Below, piece by piece: positions 49,724 to 61,219 of a DNA stretch of 64,000 nucleotides; within the stretch, counting starts at the first letter, position 1; every line of letters begins with the position of its first letter. A model generated the notes under the pieces. It saw nothing but the letters and a program-made list of their open reading frames with translations, had not been told where the DNA came from and made no database searches. The translations under genes and the position numbers were made by a program. The DNA comes from Xiphophorus maculatus (taxonomy: Eukaryota > Chordata > Actinopteri > Cyprinodontiformes > Poeciliidae), in NCBI RefSeq assembly GCF_002775205.1, contig NC_036443.1, positions 15,697,373 to 15,761,372 of the forward strand, given 5' to 3'.

Positions 49724-52216
49724 TCACAACAACTTGTGGTTCATAATTTCCCAAACCATTCTCCTTCTGAAGTATGGCATGTGTTTCTGTTCAACAGAAA
49801 AGGAAGAAATGCACATTGAGACCACTGTGACCAGGGTTTACTGAAGCACTCCTATCAATAATGTCTGTGATTACCTGTGTGAATGTGATTGGCTTGTCTT
49901 TGGTAATGTAATCTGCATATTTGCAAGTGAACATTCCACAGTCGCTGCCATTCATCTGCTGTGGGATCTCCTGTAAGCAAGGCAAACATCCAAGGGGAAC
50001 ATTTGATTAACTCAAAAAAACAAAAAAAAGGTTTACAAAGCATTTTTTAAAGAATTTTATTTCAACAGTACCAAAACTGCAGTGTTAAAATTAGTAAATA
50101 TCAGAAAACTGTACAACGCAACGTCATCGCTCCTCTGTGGCTGGTGTTTGGGTGGCATTAGCAAAAAGGGCATCACTGTTTAATGATGTTTAATGTTACA
50201 TAGACAAGTATTTGTAACATGCTGTGACATGAAAATGAACTTTTATAAGTTAATTTCAGGCCCTAGCATTTAAAACCTAAAGCTAGAAAATATTTGACAC
50301 ATGAAAGCATAAAACTTTCCAACAAGATGAGCAGACAAAGAGCTGAACATTTAAACATGTTCACACCCCGTCAGTGTTGCCACGCCAGCTGCTACTCCTG
50401 TATTTGTCTAAGTGATCTCATTTTTGATCATTTGAAGGAAAATACACTTCATGTAGGGTTTGAATTACTAAATATAGCCCTGTTCTGTAAAATCATAAAT
50501 ACTGAGTGTTTTTTCCACGATGGTTGCATAACTTAAAAAAGTCAGGAGTTTGACTCCAGTCAGTAGCCGCATTTCCATTGACCATATAATTTTCGAAAAT
50601 AAATTCACTTAACAAAAAAAAATACATAAATAAAATTTAAATGTTTTGGCCATATCAACAGTGGTTTATTTCACAAAACTGCCATGGAAACATTTATTTT
50701 GCATCACACATGATCAACAACTGGATGTTGTCACTGACACAAACCACGAAGAAGACGACAGGAAGTAGTTGGAGGATAATGGCTCGGACTGTTTTTTGCC
50801 GACTTATCACATGAACACGCTTCACATGTGATTGTAATTGTTTTTCTTATTTAATGGAAAAAACGCAATTCTGAAATTGTGTTTTTTTTTTTACAACAGT
50901 GGAATATTGACAAAGTTTCTCACATATTTGTAGTGGAAACATTGTTATTGGCTGGCTCAGTCTGCACTACTATATCAAACAGACATAGCAGATGGAGCAT
51001 CTGATTACTCCCTAATGAGGTCATTTATAAAAGGGGTTTATAGCTTTCCAATGCTGAAGTGATCGAATGTATTAATAGATTGTAAATTAGTAGATGATAA
51101 ATGGGGGTCTAGATGCCTTGTGAGCTTTATCAAACTCCAGCTGCAGAGGACAGGCAAGCAGGTGAAACTGATCCAAGGGCTGATTATAATCCATTAAACC
51201 CCCCCAAAATAAAACCAGAAATAAAAAATCCTACCAGGTAATGTGTCTCGGCTGTTGAATGTTTGACCAATTAGCTGAGTGCAGATGTTGATTTGCAAAC
51301 TTTATACGGAAGTTCAAACTACTTTTACTTCCAACTAAATTTAACCCCATTGTAATTACATTTAATTGTGCTGATAATCCCTAAATACAAATAACATAAC
51401 ATAAGTCCCTGTAATTAACTAAAAAGAGTAGTAAATATTATTAGTTGCCCTATAATTGGACTGAGTTTTTTTTGTTGATTGTTAAAAAACCTCCTACTGC
51501 CCTCTGCAGGCCACACTGCAGATATATTTAAATGGAAATTTATGAAGCAACAAACTTGTTTATCCAATGAAGATACAATGGAACGTGCAACATTTATAAA
51601 TACTGCGTTTGTCAGACACTTCAATGCTTTCGGTGCTTTGACGTGTTAAACTTACACTGGGCTTCTTGCTGTGTAGAGTCCAGCCTGAGGTATCAAGTTC
51701 TTTGCCTTTTTTGTCTCTACTTTCCTGTTGCAGGTAGTCACTGTGAACGCACACACATATGACACATATATCTCAAGATCATCGAACAGGTCACATTGAA
51801 ATTTATGCATAAATTCCATTAATGAACCGAAACGTGACAGGAACGTACAACAATATTTGGCAAGCTTGATCATTGCTTCCTCCCATAGAATCAAAGTAGA
51901 TAACAGATTTTTTGCGGAAATCCACCACCTAAAAGAAGAGAACAATGCATTTAGGTGAAAAACACTCTGAATAATGGAATTTATTATCAATATGGCCTTC
52001 GTTTAGTTTTACCGAGAGGCACCAGTGCATTCCCAGATGGACAGGAACCAACAAGATGTCTTTCGCAAAGATGTCCATCTTTTTGGTCCAGCGGCGGACA
52101 GCAGAGTAGCCACTGCTCCGCAGCTTCGGGTAGAAAAACGTGTTGAATGTATTGACTGACGGCCGGTTTGGTTCTTTGCTGCGCTCAACCAACAGGTTCA
52201 TGTAAAAGTTAATAAC
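49724..52216 (-). other. senp1: senp1 C48 protease catalytic region
   Basis: The last five exons carry most of the papain-like Ulp1/SENP (C48) domain. The catalytic set is complete: His615 in LGMHWCLS, Asp632 in YFDSMGG, oxyanion-hole Gln679 in EIPQQMNG, and nucleophile Cys685 in GSDCGM. The spacing His-Asp (17) and Asp-Cys (53) equals that of human SENP1 (533/550/603). The protein ends [14 protein letters not shown] then MNHKLL. The enzyme should be active. One variation is the end of exon 16 (SKKPS) before EIPQQ. Confidence 0.92.
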
Positions 52217-55200
52217 CTGTGAAATAAAATGAGTTGGACATGAACTAGAATTGTAGAGTAGGTGCAGATAAAAATATGGAAAGTACATTAGTATATTGAT
52301 GAAAGATCAGAAACATTCTGCCCTGCAAAGAAGTGTATCAATATCCTCTGGGGTGCAAATAGAGGTAGAGTATACAAAACTATATTTTTAAATTAGCTAT
52401 AGCACACAGGGACAGTTAATACAGTCCCACTAATGGCAAAATATTCATAAGGTTGTTAGTTTAATCCTAGACATTGTGATAGTTTTATGAATAATACAGA
52501 ACAGAAGTTAGTGAAACATGGTTGTCAATGTTGCCAAGGGATACTTTGTAGCTTTAATCTGTGCTAGAGTCAGTTTTAGAAAGTTTACTTTTACAAGAGT
52601 ACGGTGTAACACTGACTGATTACTATTTAGACTCAGGGTATGCTATTAATGGCTAAATATGGTGTCAGGGATCGCATCCTTCAAATTTGCCTTCCAGCTT
52701 TGTTTTTGTTTTAATTTCAGTCGGGCCTGAAAGTTTAACAAATAGAAAAACTTTGGAACAGAAGCCTTTTGGTATGAGGGGCAGCTGGACAATGTCATGA
52801 GCTGCACGCTGCGGACGTTCAGGTTTACAGTTTTAATAAAAGTGGCAGATTTGGAGAAATCCAACATGGCAAAATGTAATATTTTTAATTACAACTGAAA
52901 TGTATAATTGGCAGGTTTAAAACAGTCTGTGTTTAAAACACACACTAAGTGTTTTAAACCTGTTCAGATTTAAAATTAAAGCAAAACTCACCTCCAAATC
53001 AACTTTTTTTTTTACTGATAAACTATCTAAATGGGTTATTTAGAGTTCTAACTGTATATTTCAGTGCAAATTGTGACATTTTTGTGCAGTTCTTTTAGTT
53101 TTTCATTAATTGGCCTAAATCCGTCTCACTACTGGCCTCCTTTGGTCAAACTGAACTGATCTATTCACTCTCATTCCATGCTGTGATATTTTACATTATA
53201 TGTACAATTCCTCATTGCACTTTCTAAGCCATTTGAAAGAAAGTTTGTTGCAGTTTATTTTTTGCAGCTACTGGTGTATTTAAGTGTGCTTGTACTGGTG
53301 CAGACTTATCAAATCTCTTACAACAGGGTCTGGTACAATGCTTTCACAAGGGCATTAGTTACAGTGTAAGGATTTTATGTTCCCCCACCTCATCATTTAG
53401 CCAGTTGAGGTTGCTGAGGGTTTGCAGGTCTTTTCGTGTGAGGCTGAGACCGAAACCTTCACTTAGTACTTCATGAGGATTTCCTCCCTTCATCAGCGCC
53501 CTGTGTACCTCAGCTTCCATTTTCTTAACGGGTATGCAGAAGCACAAAAACAGAAAAACACATAATTATATTCAGGTTTAAAGTAACTTTTTGTTTGCCA
53601 CTTTCATGTCCAATTATATAGCAAACAGAGAACAAACCTCTGTGAGTTCTATAAACTCAGGTTTCTCCTCTACAGACTTTGGTTTCTCTATCACAAAAGT
53701 CAGAGGAATTTCCTTCTCCAAAGGAACGCGAACATGGACTTCAACATCTGGGCTCCGTTTTCCCTCGTCAGACAATCGCTGTTGACCAGGGATTTTTGGA
53801 CATTAATACAACAGGAGAAACATTAATTGGGGTACAAATAGAGTTGGATGAGGCATAAGAGGCGACTACCAACCTGTAGCAGAAGCTGGGCAGCTAAAGC
53901 TTCCTGTTCTTCTATTTGTCTCCGTCTTTCTCTCGCTCGAGAGTCATACATGCTTGTGCTAGAAAAAAACAAGTGAAGAGATAAAATAAAATGAAAAAAT
54001 AACCACCTTTTTGTTTGTGGCCAATCCAAATAAGGTTTTAATTATGAGGTTTTGCATCATCAAATGCTTTTAAAGGAACTTACAGTTCCTTGATCCACAG
54101 CTCAGCTTGGAATAATGGTATGCTGTAAAAACAAAGTTTTGTTTCTTATACATTCAATATCCAAGCTACTTTTAATAATTTAGAGCGACTACAACAAACA
54201 CAACAGTTAAAAATAACGATGCAAAATGATTAATTCATAAAAGCTATTTAGAAAGTTAAAGTACTAACCTTGAGCTTTCTTGCTTTTTGCATTTTTGCTC
54301 ATTTACAATAATTACAGAGTCACCATCATGAGCTGCAAATAAAAAATGTACTTTACAATAAAAGAGGATAAAACCACACATTGAACCAGTATGTTATTTT
54401 ATTTAAAGTTAACCTGATGACTCTGTCCCCTGAGAGGTGTTGTCTTGCAGAGTCGATGGGGAAGGAGCGGAGAAAAGAGCAGTGGTCTGACTGAAGCTGA
54501 GGTCTGTGTCTGCTGGCCAAATCTGACACCCTGACTTCCTGGAGGCTCCCACAGGGCTGGGGAGGTTGCTTGAGCTCTGACTCGACATCCCTCGGGGGCT
54601 GGGTGGGCTACTGGGTCCTTCTGATGTCCCTTCAGCTGCTGATCCAGCTGGAGAAGACATTTGTAGCCGTGTGTGGCTGGTGAGGAAGCTGGTGCTGATG
54701 AGACAATGAAAGGATGGCAACAATAAACATTCCGTATCAGATGTCGAACTGGAGGCTGAGAGTCCACATCAGAGCAGAGATGCACCAATCTGATGTCAAT
54801 AACTGTATTGGTCCCAAATCAGAAAAAAATTCTACATTAGGTATCATGGACAACGTGTCCATTCCATAGGGGCAGATCTATTCACTCTCATTCTATCCTT
54901 TGTGCTCCGAATGACATCAGGCTTTATTATTTTACATTATATGTACAATTCCTCATTGCACTTTCTGAACCATTTGAAAGAAACTTTGTTGCAGTTTATT
55001 TTTTGCATTCAAACATGTTACTCTTGTATTTAAGTGTGCTGTAGTGGTGCAGACATATCAAATAAATTTGTAATTCAGCACATTTACATCTATGGTTTAA
55101 AAAGGAAACATTTTAAGTTGATTAAGCACCGTTTTTCTGCACTGGATCGTATCGGCTGATACTAAACCTCAGATATCTGCATCGGTATTGAAAGTGAAAA

Positions 55201-58200
55201 AGTGGATCAATGCATACCTACATTATTGCACTACATGCATCAGATGTGTCCTATTGCCAAACTATAAAACACACCACAACATATAAAAACTTGAACTAAC
55301 GTGACATAAGGGTGAATATTTGCTATTCTGTTTGCATAAGAAAACTTTAAGCTCTTTTTAAGAAACCGTTTAAATGATAGACCTTACATTAACTAAAGTA
55401 AGCTTCATACTTGTTACTGGTGAGTGGTGTCACGTTTAGAAACAAATCCCTGTTTCATTGGCAAACTTCCACTAATATAAACGCTGATTATGAGAGAACA
55501 AGTAGAGGATACAGTACAATAAACATTTTATTTTCCATTCCCTAGACCAGAGGGATGGTTAAATAATAGTTAAAAGTAAAATCTTTTTTTTTTTTTACCC
55601 CTCCAGGGGGTCTTTTTTGTGGGCTCTAGAGTCCCTTATATGATAGTAGACTGACAGGAAAAAGGGAAGGAGAGGGGGGAAGACATGCGGCAAATGTCGT
55701 CAGGTCCGGGAGTCGAACCCGTGACGGCCGCGTCGAAGACTCAAGGCCTCCAAATACGGGTCGCGCTAACCGCTACGCCACCACGGCACGGCCCTAAAAG
55801 TAAAACCTTTTGAAACTTTTTAAAAAACCAAGGCATAAGCCCCTATCTGACACTTATTTCATTTTACACAAATGATTTACACGTTTTCTTTACGCCTCAA
55901 TCGACTGAAAGTTTTAGACAAGGAATGAAGGGGTTGTAGCTGACACAACAATCATACTATCAACCTCTGGAAGAATTCATAAACTCTGAACTATAAGTCA
56001 TATTACAGGATTGTGGAGCAACTGAGACAGAGCGATAATATAAAGAGCCTGCAGCTAGACAATACTTAGATCTTACTCCTATTAGAAGGTTATTCAATAG
56101 GTAAGTTATGTAAATTCAGAATATATACTTTACTGATTGAATCTAAAACAATAACTAACCACAGAGAGATATTGTGTCTCAGAGAAAATCCAAGCACTGC
56201 TGCTAAAAATAAAATGTAAAGTTCTTAAACAAGAGTATCCGCAAACACGGCAGCCTTTTTTTCCAGAAACCATTTTGGTTTCACTCTGTGTAACACACTA
56301 TTCATTGTGTTACTTACACTCCAAATTTGGGCTAAGCTTGAGCAGCAGAGGAGCAGGGAGAGTGAGAAAACTGTGCTGAAACCATCCAATGATCTAACAG
56401 TTCTGGTTGACCAAACATAGGCTATTACTTTTACAAAAACAATGACTAATTTAACTTCCAAAACGAACAATTTTTTTCTTCTCAACTCTTTTGGGTAATC
56501 AATTGTCCCCTCTGGTTTCAGATGACTACTGACAAGATTGTAGATGCAGTTAAGTAAGGAATAAATTGTTGAATGTGTTGCAAACTCATTTACAAATACA
56601 TAGAGAAAAAAAGGAAATGTATTTCAACTATGATCGCTGGGGCTTTATGTAATATTACTATTTTGCCAGATGCTGTTTGAACACTACAATAAATGACTTA
56701 TAAAAATGTAAAGCTCTTTCTTCCCTTTAACGTTCCATCTAGAATGTGTTCTCAGATTTCAATATATGACTGTGTAAAAGTACTCTCTCTGTTTGCACAC
56801 TTACAAATCTCTATGGGATCTCACAAAGGTGTGTGCACTGCCGTTATGAAGGACAGTTGACTGGCCACCAGAAACCATAGTGAGAAGCTGTCTGTAGATC
56901 TCCTTCTCCTCCTCACGGATGGACTAATAAAAGAGGAGGAAAAGAATGACATTAAAAACAAAAAGAATTAAATGAATCAGATGTATAAGCACAATGGCTT
57001 CCTCCCCTCATGTCCTACCTCTTGAGCTGTGCAGTGGGACCCAGCTTTGTTTAATCGGCTTGATGAAGTGCTGTGAGTTGGGCTTTGCACCACTTTGATA
57101 GGAAAGGTTTTCTCATACATGTTGTTGCAGGAACTGTTTGCCGTGCCCACTCCACTTGACAAACTACAGACATGGTTTGGGTCATTAAAAAAAAAACATG
57201 GGGAAAAAAACTTACACAAACAATATCATCTAAGATGGAGGACATTTCCAAAGGATAACTAAGAAGCAAGACATACCTTGAAGCTCCATGCGGCCGGAGG
57301 TTTAAAGGCCTGCCTAGCCTTGGGGAGGGGTGCAGCTTGGTGTGAATGGCGGGTCGCACACAGACCGAATGCCCATTTGTTTTTGGCACCTCACGATGTG
57401 CAGGACTCATACAAACTTGTCGCCTACAAACCTTTGATCCCATAATCATTCTGTCATTACGCAGCCAGTCTGAAATTGTGGAACAGAGAAAAACATGTTT
57501 TTTTTAACCTGCAGGAGCTAGGCTGTGAATGCAGTAAGGTAAGATATTAGGAAAGAAAAATATTAAACACTTTTAGAAGTTCGTTGCAAAAAATATTCTT
57601 GCTTTAAGAGACAGGTTTACCTGTTTTGGGTGTTTTCCACTCCAATATTGTTGAAGGAGCAGCAAATGTTTCATCCAAAGAGTTCCTGTGAACAATCTTT
57701 GACAAAACATAGAGATAAATGTTTTTGTCACTTTTTTTTATTGTTTCCGATTTACTGGTAATCTGTTCATCTGAGTGACTGGCAACTTAAGGCAGATGTA
57801 GAACCCAAATTTCCCGAGCTTTCTTCAAAATTAAGGCAAAGTAGCAAAGTGAATTTTAGCAACAAAAAATAAAAAAGTCAAGTGTCGACATATGCGCCAC
57901 ATCCAGGTAAATACTGGATGGTAATAAGCACCAGATGGATGGTATAACTATGACAGAAAATACTATCAACATTTTTTTTTTTTACCAATTTGATGCATAG
58001 ATTTAAATAAAACAAAAAAGTGGCTTTTGAAAGTGTTACAACTTCAAAACTCCTAAAATTTTCCATCATACATTTCGTACAGTTTAATATGCTTCTAATG
58101 ATATAATATAAATGTGCAGGCGGAAACACAGTTTCTCTGGCTGTATGGAGCATCAAATTTAGTGGCATGCGCTTTTCAAAACTTCAAGTTTCAACGTATG

Positions 58201-59304
58201 ACCGGCATATTTGTCAAGGAGTGACTGCAGGTCGGCTTGACTAATTATATTGGCATGTATAATGTTCTGCTCAATAACCATGTTTATTTGAAAAACAGTG
58301 CTAAATTTACCAAGTTTTTTACCAAGTGTTTTTTCAAGTTTTGCTTGGGTTTTTAACCCTATCTACATTTATTCAGAATTATCATGCCATGGGAACATCA
58401 TGCTGACCCAGGTGTAAAAAAGACGTCCTTTTCTAAGGAAAAGGACATCTTTGAAGAAACAAGGAGGGTACTAAACTATTTTGGTCCAAACTAAAGTCAC
58501 TCCAGCGTCATAATATAAGCGCTTTAAACCCATGGGACAGCATGTCAAAAAGATCCTCTTGGAAACCTGAACTTTATAAAGTCTTGGAAATTATCCATGC
58601 CCAATTCTGACACTTCTTGTGAAAGATGATTTGACGGTAATATTTCTAAAGCTTACCGGTCTCCTTGGGTAGACTGCAGCTGATGTTGAGGGCTGGGGCT
58701 CTCCGGAAGGGGAATCAGAAGAGGCAGGCAGAATATTTCTCAAAGTGGGGTTTACATTTTTCTTCATCCATGTAGCTACATTGCTACTATGATTTTTAAC
58801 GCCTTCAGCAGCACTCCTGACTGAATCAATCAAATCTCCTAGAAAAACATTACAACATTTTTAATTCATTAGCAATTATGGCGATACCAAGGAGGTTTTA
58901 AACCCTGACAATGATGTAATTGAGCGAATATGCACATACCCATTCGTGTTTTCTTGGCTATCAAGTGTTCTTGATCGATACTGTGGCCGTCTTCCAAACT
59001 TCAAAAGAGAGATGAAGACATTTTATTAGTGCGTTAAAATGAAAAAACCTCAGAGATTTCAGATATAAACACAAGTTTCAAAAAGTGGTGTTCCGTTTAA
59101 ATATATATATATATATATATATATATGCAATTTAGCTTAAACAAATAAATGAAGTTTTTACAGCTCGTACCAATCAATTGGTCTTTTTCTTCTGACTGGA
59201 GCATCTGTCGGAGCCGGGTGTTCAGGTGAATTTTCCACAGCCGGTTCTCCGTTGCGAAGATTGGCAAAGCTCGTTTCTATCCATTCGTAGATTTTATTCA
59301 GCAT
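49724..59304 (-). CDS. senp1: senp1, sentrin/SUMO-specific protease 1 (18 coding exons)
   Basis: Complete minus-strand gene for a 726-residue protein that matures SUMO precursors and removes SUMO from nuclear proteins. Coding exons: 59304-59171, 58998-58940, 58838-58657, 57696-57621, 57469-57277, 57163-57019, 56923-56805, 54694-54414, 54332-54269, 54122-54084, 53958-53874, 53778-53638, 53523-53389, 52216-52013, 51928-51849, 51740-51656, 49970-49875, 49786-49724. All borders are GT-AG, phases agree and the total is 2,181 bases. SENP1-specific blocks are [37 protein letters not shown] and VPLEKEIP; they set it apart from SENP2. RRKRP at 38-42 is a likely nuclear localisation signal. SVIIV at 402-406, after acidic residues, looks like a SUMO-interacting motif. 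Residues about 435-460 should form a helix. Human SENP1 is 644 residues, so the N-terminal half here is longer. Confidence 0.93.
50560..50955. mobile_element. Non-autonomous (MITE-like) teleost repeat
   Basis: In the senp1 intron before the EIPQQ exon. Left end GTAGCCGCATTTCCATTGAC, right end TTGTAGTGGAAACATTGTT: the ends share an inverted 'TTTCCA' core. Internal blocks such as CTGGATGTTGTCACTGACAC, GAAGAAGACGACAGGAAG and TTTTTTGCCGACTTATCACA match a well-spread fish repeat. No open frame. Confidence 0.55.
53155..53320. repeat. Duplicated segment in senp1 intron, copy A
   Basis: Close match, same orientation, to 54878-55065. The shared run includes CTATTCACTCTCATTC, then ATTTTACATTATATGTACAA, TTCCTCATTGCACTTTCT and TTGCAGTTTATTTTTTGCA, then TATTTAAGTGTGCT and GGTGCAGAC. 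It appears to be an internal piece of the element described at 54776-55220. Confidence 0.8.
54776..55220. mobile_element. hAT-like non-autonomous element in senp1 intron
   Basis: Left end CAGAGATGCACCAATCTG and right end GGATCAATGCATACCT are imperfect inverted repeats (11 of 15 positions AGAGATGCACCAATC against AGGTATGCATTGATC). Inner flanks contain 'GTATTGGTCCCAAATC' and 'GATCGTATCGGCTGATACT', typical of the 'cgatac/ggtatcgg' fish hAT family as I remember it. The centre holds the copy-B duplication. No clear 8-bp target duplication. Confidence 0.5.
55571..55811 (-). mobile_element. tRNA-derived SINE with target-site duplications
   Basis: Read on the minus strand the insert starts near 55794 with a tRNA-like head: an A-box-like TGGCGTAGCGGTTAGCGCG and a B-box-like GGGTTCGACTCCCGG, the two internal RNA polymerase III promoter parts. 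The body continues with CATGTCTTCCCCCCTCTCC and GACCCCCTGGAGGGG and ends in a poly(A) tail (plus-strand T run at 55584-55596). Flanking 17-base direct repeats, TAAAAGTAAAAYCTTTT at 55571-55587 and 55795-55811, differ at one position and are the target-site duplication. It inserted in the large senp1 intron between 54694 and 56805. Retroposition was by a partner LINE, not shown here. Confidence 0.9.
59101..59126. repeat. (AT)13 microsatellite
   Basis: Thirteen AT units in senp1 intron 1, between exons 1 and 2. Confidence 0.95.
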
Positions 59305-59308
59305 GACT

Positions 59309-59320
59309 TTAAAGTTTCAT
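59309..59320 (-). promoter_or_regulatory. Minimal uORF before senp1 start
   Basis: ATG AAA CTT TAA on the minus strand, ending four bases before the senp1 ATG at 59304. Its ATG has a weak context (T at -3). It matters only if the transcript starts upstream of 59320, which is likely but not shown. Confidence 0.55.
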
Positions 59321-60489
59321 AAATGACAGCAAGAGTTTAAAGAAGAAAAAAACAAAACAAACAAAAAAAACGTTGTGGTTGCTATCAGTCTGAATTATAG
59401 TCGAGCCGAATGAGGCTTCACGCGCCTCATTCAACTGAGGTAGGAAAGCTAAGGCGGTTTTAAAGGGCAACACTCCCCCTAAACATGCTTTTTACTTTTC
59501 CAAGGAAACAACTAACCGTTAGCCTCTTAGCTCGGATTTAGCCGTGTCTAGCTAGCGTCGTTAGCCACACTGCTAATTTATTGAGCCCTGTTTAAATTCC
59601 CAGAGGAGCGGCATAGGTCGCTGCTCTCGCGTTCGGAAAACTTGCTCTCATTTTTAGTTGCAGATTAACGTATTTACAGATCATTAATATGCCTATAAAA
59701 CGTAAATAAACCAGTTGAAGTACAACATCTCCCGCTTCTTCCTCATTCAAAACCACATCATGGCTGAAGCTGACATAGCTCTGTCGCCGAATCTGATTGG
59801 ATGACTGGAGGTTGTAAAATTGAGTGTTGTGTAAATGTATTGGTTTAGTGCACACTTAAGAAAAGCGCTTTATAGACGTCACACCCGCTGGCGTGGAGTA
59901 TAAAGACATGGTTCTCAAACTATGGTGCAAGTACCTCTGTTGGTACGTGAGTTTATCTTGTCGTATTTATTTGAAATTTTGGGATTCATTATTTTATTCA
60001 GTTTAATTATGATGAATCTTTGAAAGTGATCCAGAGGAGGTGCTTTCTGGCTATACATGCTGTAAAACAACTCTGACGTTGAAACTTGTTTCTTTTAATT
60101 ACACATCATAGCTGTGTTCCAATTTCTAGCTGTGGAAATTGTGAATTTATATGCACCGTCAGGCTAATTAGTATTAGCAATGTCAGCTACTTATAATGGA
60201 CTTGTATGTATTTTATGCTTTCAGGGTAGTTAAAAAGATGCTTAATGAAGGAGGGATGTTTTATGGTAGCTATTACATATTCAAGTTGATGTGCAGCTTT
60301 TTGTATGTAGGCCTAATAGTTTCTTTTCTGTCTTATCTAACAAAAAATTCTCCTTACATAACATTGTGGAAAATTGTAAATTGGACTTTTCATGACTTTC
60401 TTCGAACAGTGGTTTTGTTACATTCTCTCTTCTATGGAGGCCTGATTCGTAGAGTACACAACTCAGTTGTCTTGTCAACAGACTTTTCC

Positions 60490-61200
60490 ATCTGAGCTGT
60501 GAATCTCTGCAGCTCCTCCAAAGTTACTGTGGACCTCTTTAGATGCTTTTCTGATCAGTGCCCTGTTGGCCCGCCTGTCAATTTAGGTTAGATGGCCATA
60601 CCTTGGTAGGCTTGCAGCTGTGGCATTCTCTTCCCATTTTTGGATCACAGTGGCGCAGCTGGTAGCACTGTTGTCTTGCAGCAAGAAGGTCCCATGCGTG
60701 GGTTCTCTCCGGGTACTCCGGTTTCCTCCCACAGTCCAAAAACATGACTGTTAGGTTAATTGGTCTCTCTAAATTCTCCCTAGGTGTGAGTGTGTGTGTG
60801 TGCATGGTTGTTCGTCCTGTCTGTCTCTGTGTTGCCCTGCGACTTGTCCAGGGTGTACGTTAACTGGAGATAGGCACCAGCACCCCTCCTGAGCCTACTA
60901 GGGACAAGGGTGTTAGCAAATGGATGGATGGATGGTTAGGAACTCTGTGATATTCAAAGCTTCAAATATTGCTTTACAACATAACCCTGCTTTAAACTTC
61001 TCCGCTACTTTCTCTTGTCTGTTATGTTCTCTGGTCTTTATGATATTGTTTATTCAATGGTGTTCTCTCACAAACCCCTGAGATGTTCACAAAACCCTAT
61101 TTACACTGAGATTAAACTACACATGGAAATGAAAGCAAATGGAAGATAACTGCCAAGACTGAATTTTATTTAGAGCTGTCAGAGCAAAGCTGATTAACAC
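60490..61200. mobile_element. DNA-transposon-like repeat, split in two
   Basis: Left piece 60490-60652 (CAGCTCCTCCAAAGTTACTG, GTGGACCTCTTTAGATGC, GTTGGCCCGCCTGTCA, ATACCTTGGTAGGCTTGCAG) and right piece 60936-61130 (ATATTCAAAGCTTCAAATATT, ACCCTGCTTTAAACTTCTCC, CTCACAAACCCCTGAGATG, TTTACACTGAGATTAAACTA) match, in order and orientation, one common fish repeat that I recall as a DNA element. Between them is an unrelated insertion. Confidence 0.65.
60653..60935 (+). repeat. Teleost interspersed repeat, copy 5 (most complete)
   Basis: Carries TTGTCTTGCAGCAAGAAGG, CGTGGGTTCTCTCCGGGTAC, TTTCCTCCCACAGTCCAAAA, TTAGGTTAATTGG, GTGTGAGTGTGTGTGTG, GTCTGTCTCTGTGTTGCCC, TGTCCAGGGTGTACG and the (GGAT)n tail. 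It is the reference copy for the fragments at 19540, 20340, 27295 and 36354. I recognise the family as very common in fish but am not certain of its class. Confidence 0.75.
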
Positions 61201-61219
61201 ATGAACATATAATTTTTTA

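Noticed and set aside
55700..55794. Possible tRNA gene on the minus strand
   Set aside because: A- and B-box-like sequences are present but there is no cloverleaf with a proper acceptor stem, and the sequence continues into a SINE body with poly(A) tail and target duplications.
57621..57685. Alternative acceptor (CACAG) for senp1 exon 4
   Set aside because: Using the AG at 57687-57686 breaks the phase with the preceding exon (which ends in phase 0) and leads to an early stop. The upstream AG at 57698-57697 restores the frame and is preferred.
49724..59304. SENP2 identity for the protease gene
   Set aside because: The N-terminus ([14 protein letters not shown]) is somewhat SENP2-like, but the middle and catalytic blocks ([29 protein letters not shown]) are those of SENP1.
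60196..60495. 99-residue plus-strand frame between senp1 and faim2
   Set aside because: It is low in complexity, has no recognisable domain and its 3' end enters a transposon-like repeat. No splice-linked partner was found.
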